This document shows, one piece after another, positions 1 to 7,628 of a stretch of DNA of 64,000 nt. The translations under genes were made by a program, and so were the position numbers. Position 1 is the stretch's first letter. Every line of letters begins with the position of its first letter. The notes beneath the pieces are model-generated. The model was not told the DNA's origin. It made no database searches and saw nothing but the letters and a program-made list of their open reading frames with translations. Source of the stretch: Acidimicrobiaceae bacterium (GTDB taxonomy: Bacteria > Actinomycetota > Acidimicrobiia > Acidimicrobiales > Ilumatobacteraceae); assembly GCA_003569125.1 (NCBI GenBank), contig BGOG01000002.1, positions 1-64,000 on the forward strand, read 5' to 3'.

Positions 1-637
1 GATCTAACAAGTCTGTGTCGACCATGCCCATTACGGCATCTTCTGGGCTGATGTCTTCGTTTGGTACGAGGTCACCCAAAGTTGCATCGCCGTCTTCGCC
101 AATCGTCTTGTCGAGCGAAACAGGAGTCGTCAAACGATGAAGTTCTGCGTTCATCGCACTCAGACCTTCGGCATCGCCGGAACCTTGACGAAGCGCGGCG
201 CGAAGTGTTGCCGAGCGATCTCCAGGAATTCTGATGAGACTTGCTTTTTGATCTAGCGCACGACCAATTGCTTGGCGAATCCAAAATGTTGCATATGTCG
301 AGAATTTAAAACCACGACGCCAGTCGAATTTGTCGACAGCGTGTTCGAGGCCGAGGTTTCCTTCTTGGATTAAATCGAGGAGGTCCATTCCTTGTGGAAG
401 TGGATATCGCCGAGCAATCGAAACGACCAATCGAAGGTTCGAACGAATGAAACGATCTTTCGCTCGCGCAGCATTGCGCATGTCGGCGCGAAGTGCAGCA
501 CCGCGCTGACCTTTTTCGATTGCCTTTTTGGCGTCGCGACCCGCTTCAATTGCTTTTGATAGATCTCGTTCATCTTCGGCGTTGAGCAGGGCGACCTTGC
601 CAATTTCGTTGAGGTAGATACCGATTGAGTCAGACAT
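1..637 (-). CDS. Sigma-70 family RNA polymerase sigma factor, partial
   Basis: The minus-strand frame begins with ATG at 637 and is open through base 1, so about 212 N-terminal residues are present and regions 3-4 lie outside the window. It starts directly with region 1.2 (YLNEIGKVALLNAEDERDL), followed by region 2 around residues 70-135 with RSNLRLVVSIARRY, DLIQEGNLGL and the promoter-melting helix FKFSTYATFWIRQAIGRAL. A region 3 entry reads LIRIPGD where the family usually has a histidine after IP. There is no long acidic region 1.1, which suggests a group 2-type alternative sigma rather than the housekeeping factor. No Shine-Dalgarno sequence is obvious. The gene is divergent from nadD. 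Confidence 0.9.
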   Translation of the reverse strand, partial: MSDSIGIYLNEIGKVALLNAEDERDLSKAIEAGRDAKKAIEKGQRGAALRADMRNAARAKDRFIRSNLRLVVSIARRYPLPQGMDLLDLIQEGNLGLEHAVDKFDWRRGFKFSTYATFWIRQAIGRALDQKASLIRIPGDRSATLRAALRQGSGDAEGLSAMNAELHRLTTPVSLDKTIGEDGDATLGDLVPNEDISPEDAVMGMVDTDLLD

Positions 638-804
638 GGGGGTGTTTGGTCTTTCTTGGGGGATTAGGGGGTATTCGGGGGACTAATGATGATAGGGCAT
701 CGATGTGATTTGGTCAAGGGCTAAGTGATCTATTTCATAAATATTTTCAGCCAGGTTAAGGGGCATACGGGCACGCAATTATGGCCAACAGATACGCAAA
801 CTCA

Positions 805-810
805 TACACT
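805..810 (+). promoter_or_regulatory. -10 element of nadD (leaderless)
   Basis: TACACT lies exactly 6 nt before GTG 817. This spacing recurs in front of many starts in the window and would place the transcription start at or next to the start codon. Confidence 0.45.
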
Positions 811-816
811 TTGATA

Positions 817-1452
817 GTGCCAATGCGTGTCGGGTTGTTCGGGGGAACCTTTGACCCACCGCACCTTGGGCATCTTGTGACGGCAGTCAATGTGCGCCAT
901 GTGCTGAAACTCGACATTGTCGTGCTGATGGTGGCCAACGATCCATGGCAAAAACACGGGACTCGCGAAGTCGCAAGTGCAGTTGATCGACTGGCGATGG
1001 TTCAAGCCGCAATCGAAGGTGTAGATGGGCTTGTTGCCGGCGATGATGAAATTTCGCGAGGCGGCCCAAGTTTTACGGCGGATACTTTAGAGGTCATGAG
1101 CAGGCGTTACGCGGGCGCAGAACTTTTCACGATCGTCGGGGATGACGCGGCCGCAAAATTCGGGTCTTGGCAACGGGCAAGTGAAATCGCCAAACTTTCA
1201 ACTTTGGTAGTTGTCGACCGACCAGGCTCTCCGTTGGTACCACCAAGTGAGTTTGTCTGGAACCGAGTCGAAGTTCCGAGGCTCGAAGTGAGTTCAACCG
1301 ATTTACGCGAGCGTTTTGTCGACGGTCGACCGCTCGACTATTTGGTTTCAAATGAAGTGCTCAAAGTTATTGCCGATCGCAATTTATACGGCGTCGGAAA
1401 ACGCGGCAACCGAAAACACCGTGCCGAAGAAAACGGCGCAGGAAAATCATGA
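817..1452 (+). CDS. nadD: Nicotinate-nucleotide adenylyltransferase
   Basis: NadD transfers AMP from ATP to nicotinate mononucleotide, giving deamido-NAD+ in NAD biosynthesis. The N-terminus carries the nucleotidyltransferase signature GLFGGTFDPPHLGH with the ATP-binding T/HxGH pattern. The C-terminal region has the second signature VSSTDLRERF (SSTxxR), which contacts the phosphates. Length (about 211 aa) is normal. I chose GTG 817, two codons before ATG 823, because a TACACT hexamer lies 6 nt upstream; ATG 823 is the conservative alternative. The 3' end overlaps the next gene by 4 nt. The order nadD, LCP-like, rsfS is a familiar actinobacterial arrangement. Confidence 0.95.
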   Translation: MPMRVGLFGGTFDPPHLGHLVTAVNVRHVLKLDIVVLMVANDPWQKHGTREVASAVDRLAMVQAAIEGVDGLVAGDDEISRGGPSFTADTLEVMSRRYAGAELFTIVGDDAAAKFGSWQRASEIAKLSTLVVVDRPGSPLVPPSEFVWNRVEVPRLEVSSTDLRERFVDGRPLDYLVSNEVLKVIADRNLYGVGKRGNRKHRAEENGAGKS

Positions 1453-2669
1453 CAGCGATTCCGCAAAGACAAAAAAAGCGTCTGCTCATCGCCTTGTGTT
1501 GTGGCATCGCATCTGCGTTGATTCTGCCCGCTGGTCTCGTAATCGGCTACAACTCGGTGCTCAACTCAAACAGTGGCACCAATGTCAATGACATCAAGGT
1601 CTTAAAAATACTCGACACGCCGGTTGCGCTTTTGGCAACTGTCAATGATTCGAATGAAATCACAACCGTGAGTGTGATCGCTTTGGCAGGCGGCAGTTAT
1701 GGCGGGACGATTATTTCAATCCCATCAAGAACCCAAGCAGAAGTTGCGCAAGGCGAAGCGCCACGAAGAATATTTGATTCGTATATCAATGGCGATCCGA
1801 CTGCGTTCGTCGCCGACGTCGAGGGGTTGCTCAACGTAACGATCTCGGCGGTTGGCATTTTGAATCGTGATGACTTGCTTAGGTTGCTCGGTCCGGTTGG
1901 TCCAGTCGAGATACTTCTCGATTCTGATGTGCGCAACACAACCCAAGATGGTGCAACTTTGACCGTTGCGAAAATTGGCAAGACAACGATTGACACATTT
2001 TCGTTGGTCAGCATTTTGCTTGCACGACAAATTGATCAGAGTGAAGCGGCAAGATTCAATCACCATAAATCCGTGTGGACAGCGATCGCCAACACTGTTG
2101 GTCTCGGGCTGAGACTTCAAAGTTCGAAAGCCGACCTGCTTGAAACACCTTTAGATTTTGCAAGTTTCATGCAGCGTTTATTCAACGGCCCGATTCAATT
2201 TTGGCAGTTTGCGGCGACTGCCGTTCCCATCGGCATCGATAATCCGAACGGTCTAGATATGTTCAGCCTCGATCCATCAGAAGTCACGATGATCATGGCG
2301 AGCGTCGCGCCAACTTCGGTCACCGGCTCGGGCGTGGCAGGCGCTCTTGGCGTTCAGGTCGACAGTCCATTCAACGATCCGGCGGTCAGTCGTGAGATCG
2401 TGCGTCGGCTCGTGGCGATCGGTTTCGATGTTGCACTCGTGCGCGAAGTGCCCGGCCCACCTCAAGATACGACCGAACTCAGATATGTCGATTCGAATCT
2501 TTTGGCAGATATCGGCCTCAAGGATTTCATTGGTGACTTTGAGACTGCTCAAACTCGCGAACGCGCCCAAGGTATTGATCTGCAAATTGTTTTAGGCAAG
2601 TCTTTCGTCGCGTTTGCAAAAGACAATCCAGATCTTCCTGCCACTACTGTTGTGCCTCCAGAAGAATGA
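1449..2669 (+). CDS. LCP/LytR_C-like envelope protein
   Basis: The 406-aa protein has a cytoplasmic Lys/Arg-rich start, one transmembrane anchor (about residues 12-35) and an extracytoplasmic domain. Residues about 70-200 resemble the LytR-CpsA-Psr fold (SVIALAGG, IISIPSRT), followed by a LytR C-terminal-type segment (about 290-380). LCP enzymes attach glycopolymers to peptidoglycan, but the usual SIPRD phosphate-binding arginine/aspartate motif is degenerate here (SIPSRT), so a catalytic role is doubtful. It overlaps nadD by 4 nt (ATGA) and rsfS by 4 nt, so the three genes are translationally coupled. Assignment is to family only. Confidence 0.65.
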   Translation: MTAIPQRQKKRLLIALCCGIASALILPAGLVIGYNSVLNSNSGTNVNDIKVLKILDTPVALLATVNDSNEITTVSVIALAGGSYGGTIISIPSRTQAEVAQGEAPRRIFDSYINGDPTAFVADVEGLLNVTISAVGILNRDDLLRLLGPVGPVEILLDSDVRNTTQDGATLTVAKIGKTTIDTFSLVSILLARQIDQSEAARFNHHKSVWTAIANTVGLGLRLQSSKADLLETPLDFASFMQRLFNGPIQFWQFAATAVPIGIDNPNGLDMFSLDPSEVTMIMASVAPTSVTGSGVAGALGVQVDSPFNDPAVSREIVRRLVAIGFDVALVREVPGPPQDTTELRYVDSNLLADIGLKDFIGDFETAQTRERAQGIDLQIVLGKSFVAFAKDNPDLPATTVVPPEE

Positions 2670-3040
2670 GTACTTACACACCACAACCAGACGCCTTGCG
2701 CATTGCCAAAGTTGCCGCGCAGGCTGCCGACGAAAAGCAAGCGACTGATGTGACTGTTTTAGATGTCGGTGAAATTTTGGCGATTACTGACTTGTTCGTC
2801 GTCGCGAGTGCAGGCAACAAGCGTCAGGTGCGCACGATCTGCGATGCAATCACCGACGCGGTTCGTCGTGAAACAGGTCGCTCGCCATTATCTAGCGAGG
2901 GCGTAACCGAACAGCAGTGGATTTTGATTGATTACGGCAGCGTTGTCATCCATGTTTTTGATGACGAAACTCGGAGGTTTTACGAAATTGAGCGCTTGTA
3001 TCGCGATGTGCCAGCAGTCAGTTGGCGCCTCGTCGGCTAG
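2666..3040 (+). CDS. rsfS: Ribosomal silencing factor RsfS
   Basis: RsfS binds ribosomal protein uL14 on the 50S subunit and blocks subunit joining when nutrients are short. The 124-aa protein has the family core: AADEKQATDVTVLDV, ITDLFVVASAGNKRQVRTI, the WILIDYGSVVIHVF strand and the REFYEIERLY-like ending (RRFYEIERLYRD). Length is typical. It is the third gene of the nadD operon and overlaps the preceding stop by 4 nt. It converges on the methyltransferase gene with only 8 nt between them. Confidence 0.95.
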   Translation: MSTYTPQPDALRIAKVAAQAADEKQATDVTVLDVGEILAITDLFVVASAGNKRQVRTICDAITDAVRRETGRSPLSSEGVTEQQWILIDYGSVVIHVFDDETRRFYEIERLYRDVPAVSWRLVG

Positions 3041-3048
3041 TAACTCAG

Positions 3049-3726
3049 CTAATCAATTGGTCGAGTTGCGACAATAAAAAACTGTTTGCCGTAAAGTCGC
3101 CAAAAAATTGGCACCGCCAAATAAAGTTTTACCAATAGCGGATGCGAAAAGCGTTGTGAGCGAAAAGCCAACGGCAAAAATCTCGGTATTATTCTTTCGC
3201 ACTTCAAATCGACGGCGGCCAGGTGTTCTTCGATCGTGCGGTCGCTAAGCGCAAGCAGATGGTCGGCAAAGTCGTAATACTCGTTGGCGCTAAAACGAAA
3301 GTTGGGTCCCATGATCGCGAGCTTGCCATTTGGCTTCAGTGCCTGTCGTATTTGCATCAAATATCGGTAGACATGATCGGGCGTCGGAAGATGCTCCAAG
3401 AAATTTGAAACAAAAATCAGGTCGAAGTGCTCTTTTGGCAGGTCGGCGACGGCGATGTCTCCGAAGCGAGTCGTAATGCCATTCGGCCATGACTTTCTCT
3501 GGTCGATCAGATCGCACGCCCATCGTTCTTCGGCTTTAGATGCGACTATGAACTCTCCGAGCCCTGCTGCCGGGTCAAGCACGATCTTCGGGTTTCCGAG
3601 TTGGCGTTCGATCCAGTCAGTGATTATCGCCCAAGTCTCGGCTTTCTTGGCTTGTGCCAACCACGCAAACCTAAATTTGTAAACCTTGGCAAGATCAAGA
3701 TTGTCGTTTGATTTTTGCCATGACAT
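3049..3726 (-). CDS. Class I SAM-dependent methyltransferase
   Basis: The 225-aa protein has a Rossmann-type methyltransferase core: motif I IVLDPAAGLGEFI near residues 48-60, an acidic strand end (ACDLID), the post-I region FDLIFVSNFLEHLPTPDHV (motif IV), and LKPNGKLAIMGPNFRFSANEYYDF (motif V/VI). A hydrophobic C-terminal stretch (LYLAVPIFWRLYGKQFFIVA) is typical of methyltransferases found in polysaccharide or glycolipid loci. The substrate cannot be told from the sequence. A TAGTCT hexamer sits 8 nt before the ATG. The gene converges on rsfS and is upstream of, and opposite to, the tRNA gene. Confidence 0.8.
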   Translation of the reverse strand: MSWQKSNDNLDLAKVYKFRFAWLAQAKKAETWAIITDWIERQLGNPKIVLDPAAGLGEFIVASKAEERWACDLIDQRKSWPNGITTRFGDIAVADLPKEHFDLIFVSNFLEHLPTPDHVYRYLMQIRQALKPNGKLAIMGPNFRFSANEYYDFADHLLALSDRTIEEHLAAVDLKCERIIPRFLPLAFRSQRFSHPLLVKLYLAVPIFWRLYGKQFFIVATRPID

Positions 3727-3794
3727 TAAAAGACAGACTAGTCGTTGAAAGTGTTCGCAAAGTCAGTGATCGGGTAGCGTGGTGAAGTCTTTAA

Positions 3795-3867
3795 GGGGCT
3801 GTAGCTCAGTTGGTAGAGCGCTTCCATGGCATGGAAGAGGCCAGGGGTTCGATTCCCCTCAGCTCCA
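3795..3867 (+). tRNA. tRNA-Ala (GGC)
   Basis: A 73-nt cloverleaf: acceptor arms GGGGCTG and CAGCTCC pair over 7 bp including G3:U70, the alanine identity pair. The D-arm has the AGCTCAGTTGGTAGAGC pattern, the anticodon stem CTTCC/GGAAG encloses ATGGCAT (anticodon GGC), and the T-arm is AGGGGTTCGATTCCCCT. CCA is not encoded. It reads GCC/GCU alanine codons. Confidence 0.97.
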
Positions 3868-3875
3868 CAATTGAT

Positions 3876-5360
3876 ATGAGTAAATTTAATGGCATGAACA
3901 AGATGCGTATACCCAGTGCAAAACATGATTTTGGGTTCCGCAGAATATTTCTTGCAATTTTTGCTTTAATAATGGTCTGGAGCACGATGCTTCCTTTATT
4001 TGCAGGGCCAGATGAACACTCAAATTTCATAAAATCCGCTGCTGTTATTCGGGGCGAACTAGTTGGCAAAAATATTCCTGCATCGCCAGAGATGTTCTAC
4101 TGGACGACTTCAGTGGATATTGATCCGCGTTTTAGTACAGCACTTGCTGGGCCAGCGTGTTTTATTTTTGTGAGTGAAAAGCCCGCATGTGATGTGCCTG
4201 TTGGGTCGATTGCGATTGTCAGCGATCCACCATGGACACAGGTGGGTCGGTATCCGCCATTCGTTTTTTTGGTTTCGGGAGTCGGCACAATCTTTGGTCC
4301 GAGAGATTTGTCGGCATTTGCTTCGCGCTATGTCGTGGGCGCGCTTTGTGCACTGTTTCTTGCCGTATCAATTCACGGATTGCGCAGGCGATCACGCACT
4401 GTAGTTGGTGTGTTGCTAGCCGTAACCCCTGGTGTCATTTTTATCTCGGCAGTTAATAACACGAGCGGCGTTGAGATCTGCTCGGCTGTGCTGCTGTGGA
4501 CACTCTTGCCCGATCTTTTGGCTGGAGAAAAAATGTCTCGTCTTGAAGAAATCGCAATTGGCGTCGCCGGCGTATTTTTAGTTGGCGCAAGACCACTTGG
4601 ATTTGTTTCGTACGGCATCGTTCTCGCATTGATTGTTTGCGCAACGTGGTCTCGTAAAATTAATTTACGATCACTGCTTCATCGTAGATGGCTGTTATCT
4701 GCACAGATAGTCGCGATAGTTTTTTCGATTTGGTGGTTTGTTTGGATATACAGCTTTCAAACTTCGCCAAGTTATGTCGGAGACATTCCAGGGATGCCAC
4801 GTGGTGAATTACTGCTAGAAATATTGAGGCATCTGCCAGATGTCATCAAACAGTCGTATGGCAACTTTGGCTGGCTTGATACACCGACACCACCATTAGC
4901 GATGTATTTAGCGTTTGCTATGGCGTTCGTCGTAGTTGGTTTGCAATTGAAAAAGGTTTCGCAAGGCACACGGCTTATCGCACTAGCGACTGTCGCCTCA
5001 GCCATTTTATTTGGGGTTTTAATAGATTTTCAAATGTATTCGTTTGTGCATGGTTTTGGTTTGCAGGGCCGACACATCGAGCCACTTTTGGTTGGTGTGC
5101 CGATTGTTTTATTCGCTCGCGATGACTGGCGCGCTAAACATGAATATTGGGTTGCATCAGTTTGGGCAATTCTTATGATTTGGTGTGGACTGGCAGCGTT
5201 GAGAAGATATTCCGTGGGTATTAAATCCGGAAACCATTTCGAGTTATTTACTAATCCGCTTTGGACACCAAACATTGGCATTTTTCTTGCATTGGCGCTG
5301 CTTGTTGTTGCGGCCTCTGCAGTGGCTTTGGTTTCGGTGCATCCCGATCAAAAAATATAA
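3876..5360 (+). CDS. DUF2142-like polytopic membrane protein
   Basis: An approximately 494-aa membrane protein with about 9-11 hydrophobic helices. Near the N-terminus, after the first helix, it has FAGPDEHSNFIKSAAVIRGEL, matching the PDE-x-x-H pattern of DUF2142 proteins, which are GT-C-like and often found in surface polysaccharide loci. No enzymatic activity has been assigned from the sequence. An in-frame ATG lies further upstream but inside the tRNA, so I chose ATG 3876, 9 nt after the tRNA. The gene looks more AT-rich (TTT, ATT, AAA codons) than nadD or pnp. Together with the collagen-like and pentapeptide genes it suggests an accessory segment beside the tRNA. Confidence 0.75.
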   Translation: MSKFNGMNKMRIPSAKHDFGFRRIFLAIFALIMVWSTMLPLFAGPDEHSNFIKSAAVIRGELVGKNIPASPEMFYWTTSVDIDPRFSTALAGPACFIFVSEKPACDVPVGSIAIVSDPPWTQVGRYPPFVFLVSGVGTIFGPRDLSAFASRYVVGALCALFLAVSIHGLRRRSRTVVGVLLAVTPGVIFISAVNNTSGVEICSAVLLWTLLPDLLAGEKMSRLEEIAIGVAGVFLVGARPLGFVSYGIVLALIVCATWSRKINLRSLLHRRWLLSAQIVAIVFSIWWFVWIYSFQTSPSYVGDIPGMPRGELLLEILRHLPDVIKQSYGNFGWLDTPTPPLAMYLAFAMAFVVVGLQLKKVSQGTRLIALATVASAILFGVLIDFQMYSFVHGFGLQGRHIEPLLVGVPIVLFARDDWRAKHEYWVASVWAILMIWCGLAALRRYSVGIKSGNHFELFTNPLWTPNIGIFLALALLVVAASAVALVSVHPDQKI

Positions 5361-5401
5361 TTTTAAATACTCGCAATTTGAAATTAGCCAGAAAATAAAA
5401 A

Positions 5402-5439
5402 TCGGGTTGTTAGTTCGATTGCTCGAACTAACAACCCGA
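5402..5439 (-). terminator. Strong intrinsic terminator of the collagen-like gene
   Basis: A perfect 17-bp inverted repeat with a TTGC loop (arms 5402-5418 and 5423-5439). Read on the minus strand it is followed by a T-rich run (complement of 5390-5401), so it fits termination of the collagen-like gene that ends at 5467. No T-run follows on the plus strand. Confidence 0.85.
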
Positions 5440-5466
5440 AAGTAAATTAGTTATTAGAAGTTCAGA

Positions 5467-6083
5467 TTATTTGCGGTAGCAAATTGCCGAAACATCTTTT
5501 ACTGTTACCACGCACATCCATGAGCCGGAGCCGTCTGTTGTTGCGCTTGATGCGGTGACAGTTGTGTTTCCAATTGTTGTCATTCCAACACCAGGAGCAA
5601 GAGTGATCAAGCCGGTGCCATTATTCACAATTGTGAACTCAAATGTCGTTGTGGCTTTCTCGCCCTCAATAGCAGTAAGTGCTGAAACTGCTGTAGGCAT
5701 GGTCAATGTGATTGCCGCTGTTTGGCTCGTCACGATAATGCGGTTTACAAGAACCTCATCTACTGTAAGTGTTCGAGAAGTGCTCGCATATGTTACGAAT
5801 GCGTTTGGAAATGCTGACGCATTCTTTGTAGCTCCACCCATTGCTGGACCTGCTGGACCTGCTGGACCAGTTGCACCAGTTGCACCAGTCGCACCCTTTA
5901 GTGACGAAGTTACATCTGACTCACTTGCTGAACATGCACTTGCCATTCGCATAGCACCAGTTTTTTGTTCGCACATACGGTGTTGTTCGCCCCTGCTGAA
6001 ACGCCACTGACTGCCATTACACCAGCTCCGAGGATCACTCCTACGGAAACCAGCAATACTGATTTCTTGAATTGATTCAACAT
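5467..6083 (-). CDS. Secreted collagen-like repeat protein (frameshifted at an A6 run)
   Basis: The start is ATG 6083, with an AAGGA ribosome-binding site 10 nt upstream. This frame encodes a classic signal peptide (MLNQFKKSVLLVSVGVILG, then AVSGVSAGA). After TVCANKK the frame must shift by one base at the run 5961-5966 (six T on the plus strand, seven expected) to continue as TGAMRMASAC, a short collagen-like stretch GATGATGATGPAGPAGPA, and a C-terminal beta-rich domain of about 110 residues ending in MCVVTVKDVSAICYRK. The VCANKKTGAMR region matches the cell-surface module that often precedes Gly-X-Y repeats in actinobacterial secreted proteins. Likely extracellular. The shift could be a sequencing error or genuine slippage. 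Confidence 0.75.
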
Positions 6084-6308
6084 TTTTGTTCATTCCTTTT
6101 TTGTTTTGACGCAATCGTTCTCAAAATCAGTTTTCAACTTTGAAATTGACTGCTTGGTTGGATTACAGATACGCTAGTGTGTTGCTTTTTATTTAGTGCG
6201 AATCAAGAACCTGTGACATTGCTCATAATTAGCCCTTTTTGAGGCTGAGCATGGGGGCTGAATTTAGTTGAATTGGCAAGGCAATGTGCTCGGTTTGGGT
6301 TTCTGCTC

Positions 6309-6314
6309 TAGGGT
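6309..6314 (+). promoter_or_regulatory. -10 element of the pentapeptide gene (leaderless)
   Basis: TAGGGT exactly 6 nt before GTG 6321; no ribosome-binding site is present. The rest of the 6084-6308 intergenic stretch shows no gene or clear structure. Confidence 0.45.
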
Positions 6315-6320
6315 TTTAGG

Positions 6321-6815
6321 GTGCGGATTGTAAAAGTTTTAATTTTTTTGATCCCTATCTTTCTGATTTTTGGCTATTGGGCATCCACCACGCCAGTGTT
6401 GACCACTCGCATCAATGGCTACGAAATCGCGCCATTCGTGGTTCTTGTCGACGCAGATTTAGAAGGGACGATATTAAAAGGCGCAGATCTTCATGGCGTA
6501 GTTCTAAACAAGGCAAATCTGAAGAACTCAATGTTGGCAGATTCGAATCTGTCTGACGCAAACTTGACCGGTGCCGACTTGTCTGGTGCCGATTTGTCCG
6601 GCGCTGACTTGTCGGGAGCCGAGATGTTTTCTGCCAATCTTGAGGGCGCGAACCTTAAAGGCGCGAACCTCAGAGGCGCCAACTTGCGTGGCGCGAACTT
6701 GCGTGGCGCGCTGATGTCTGACGTCGATATTACAAACGGAAATTTAACCGGCGCGGATATGTACGGGACCGTGTTGACTAATTCGGTGATGCCAGATGGA
6801 AAAATTCACAACTGA
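6321..6815 (+). CDS. Membrane-anchored pentapeptide-repeat protein
   Basis: A 164-aa protein with an N-terminal transmembrane helix (VLIFLIPIFLIFGYWAS, about residues 6-22) and then about 20 A(D/N)LxG-type repeats from residue 44 to 150, predicted to form a right-handed quadrilateral beta-helix outside the membrane. Repeats are regular (LSGADLSGADLSGAE, LRGANLRGANLRGA) and the DNA repeats too, so copy number could vary. Function is unknown; some family members protect DNA gyrase, but this one is membrane-tethered and that role should not be assumed. GTG start, leaderless by the -10 rule. Confidence 0.85.
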   Translation: MRIVKVLIFLIPIFLIFGYWASTTPVLTTRINGYEIAPFVVLVDADLEGTILKGADLHGVVLNKANLKNSMLADSNLSDANLTGADLSGADLSGADLSGAEMFSANLEGANLKGANLRGANLRGANLRGALMSDVDITNGNLTGADMYGTVLTNSVMPDGKIHN

Positions 6816-6827
6816 CGAACCACCGAC

Positions 6828-6833
6828 TAAGTT
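6828..6833 (+). promoter_or_regulatory. -10 element of the SDR gene
   Basis: TAAGTT 7 nt before ATG 6841, again predicting a leaderless transcript. Confidence 0.4.
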
Positions 6834-6840
6834 CTAGCTG

Positions 6841-7608
6841 ATGGTTACGTCGCCGAACTCGCAAGATTTTTCGCTGACAAATTTGCGGGCACTGGTAACT
6901 GGTGGCGGCTCGGGTATCGGCAAGGCAATCGCCGACGCGATGAAACAGGCTGGCGCGCGCGTTGTCGTTTGCGATGTCAACAACAACACAAAGCCGAATT
7001 ATGTTTGCGATGTTTCGAAAACTAGTGATGTCAAGGCGATGTTTGCAGCGATCGGCCGTGATCTTGGCGGCTTAGACATTTTGGTGAATAACGTCGGCGT
7101 GCCTGGGCCTACCGCGCGCGTAGATGAAATGGATGCTGATGCATACGACGAGTGCGTGCGGATAAACCTTGGCGGCACATTTCGCTGCACAAGTGCGGCC
7201 GTGCCGATGTTGTTGCAGACTCGTGGTTCGATCATCAATATCTCGACGAGTGCCGGAATCTTCGGCTACCCGTTGCGTTCGCCATATGTTGCCGCCAAGT
7301 GGGGGATCATCGGCTTGACAAAATCTTGGGCAATGGAGCTCGGTGAAGACGGTGTGCGTGTTAACGCGATTTGCCCTGGATCAGTCAGTGGCCCACGGAT
7401 GGATGGTGTAATCGAGCGCGAAGCCGCCGCAACCGGGGTCACCTCGCAAAGTATTCGCACAGGTTATGAGAATCAAGTTTCGATGAAAACTTTTATCGAC
7501 GCTTCCGACATTGCAGCTTCAGCGGTGTTTCTCAGTTCACCAGCAGCGAGGTTTATCACTGGCCAGGTGTTGCCAGTCGATGGCAACATCGAAACGATGC
7601 GCGCCTAG
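6841..7608 (+). CDS. SDR family NAD(P)-dependent oxidoreductase
   Basis: A 255-aa classical short-chain dehydrogenase. The cofactor motif is VTGGGSGIGKAIADA (TGxxxGxG), NNVG lies near residue 85, the catalytic Ser is in INISTSAG, Tyr and Lys in YVAAKWG, and the PG motif in NAICPGSVSGPRMDG. An acidic residue (VVCDV) at the end of beta-2 suggests NAD(H) preference. The C-terminal GQVLPVDGNIE is standard. The substrate is unknown. It lies directly upstream of the ABC transporter ATPase and may belong to the same pathway as the aminotransferase and oxygenases downstream. Confidence 0.9.
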   Translation: MVTSPNSQDFSLTNLRALVTGGGSGIGKAIADAMKQAGARVVVCDVNNNTKPNYVCDVSKTSDVKAMFAAIGRDLGGLDILVNNVGVPGPTARVDEMDADAYDECVRINLGGTFRCTSAAVPMLLQTRGSIINISTSAGIFGYPLRSPYVAAKWGIIGLTKSWAMELGEDGVRVNAICPGSVSGPRMDGVIEREAAATGVTSQSIRTGYENQVSMKTFIDASDIAASAVFLSSPAARFITGQVLPVDGNIETMRA

Positions 7609-7628
7609 TATTTTTCGGGGGATAACTC

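Noticed and set aside
3810-3875. Upstream in-frame ATG for the DUF2142 gene
   Set aside because: It lies inside the tRNA-Ala sequence.
5555-6010. Plus-strand frame opposite the collagen-like gene
   Set aside because: Its VAPVAPVAP repeats are the reverse complement of Gly-X-Y coding repeats; no start signal or homology.
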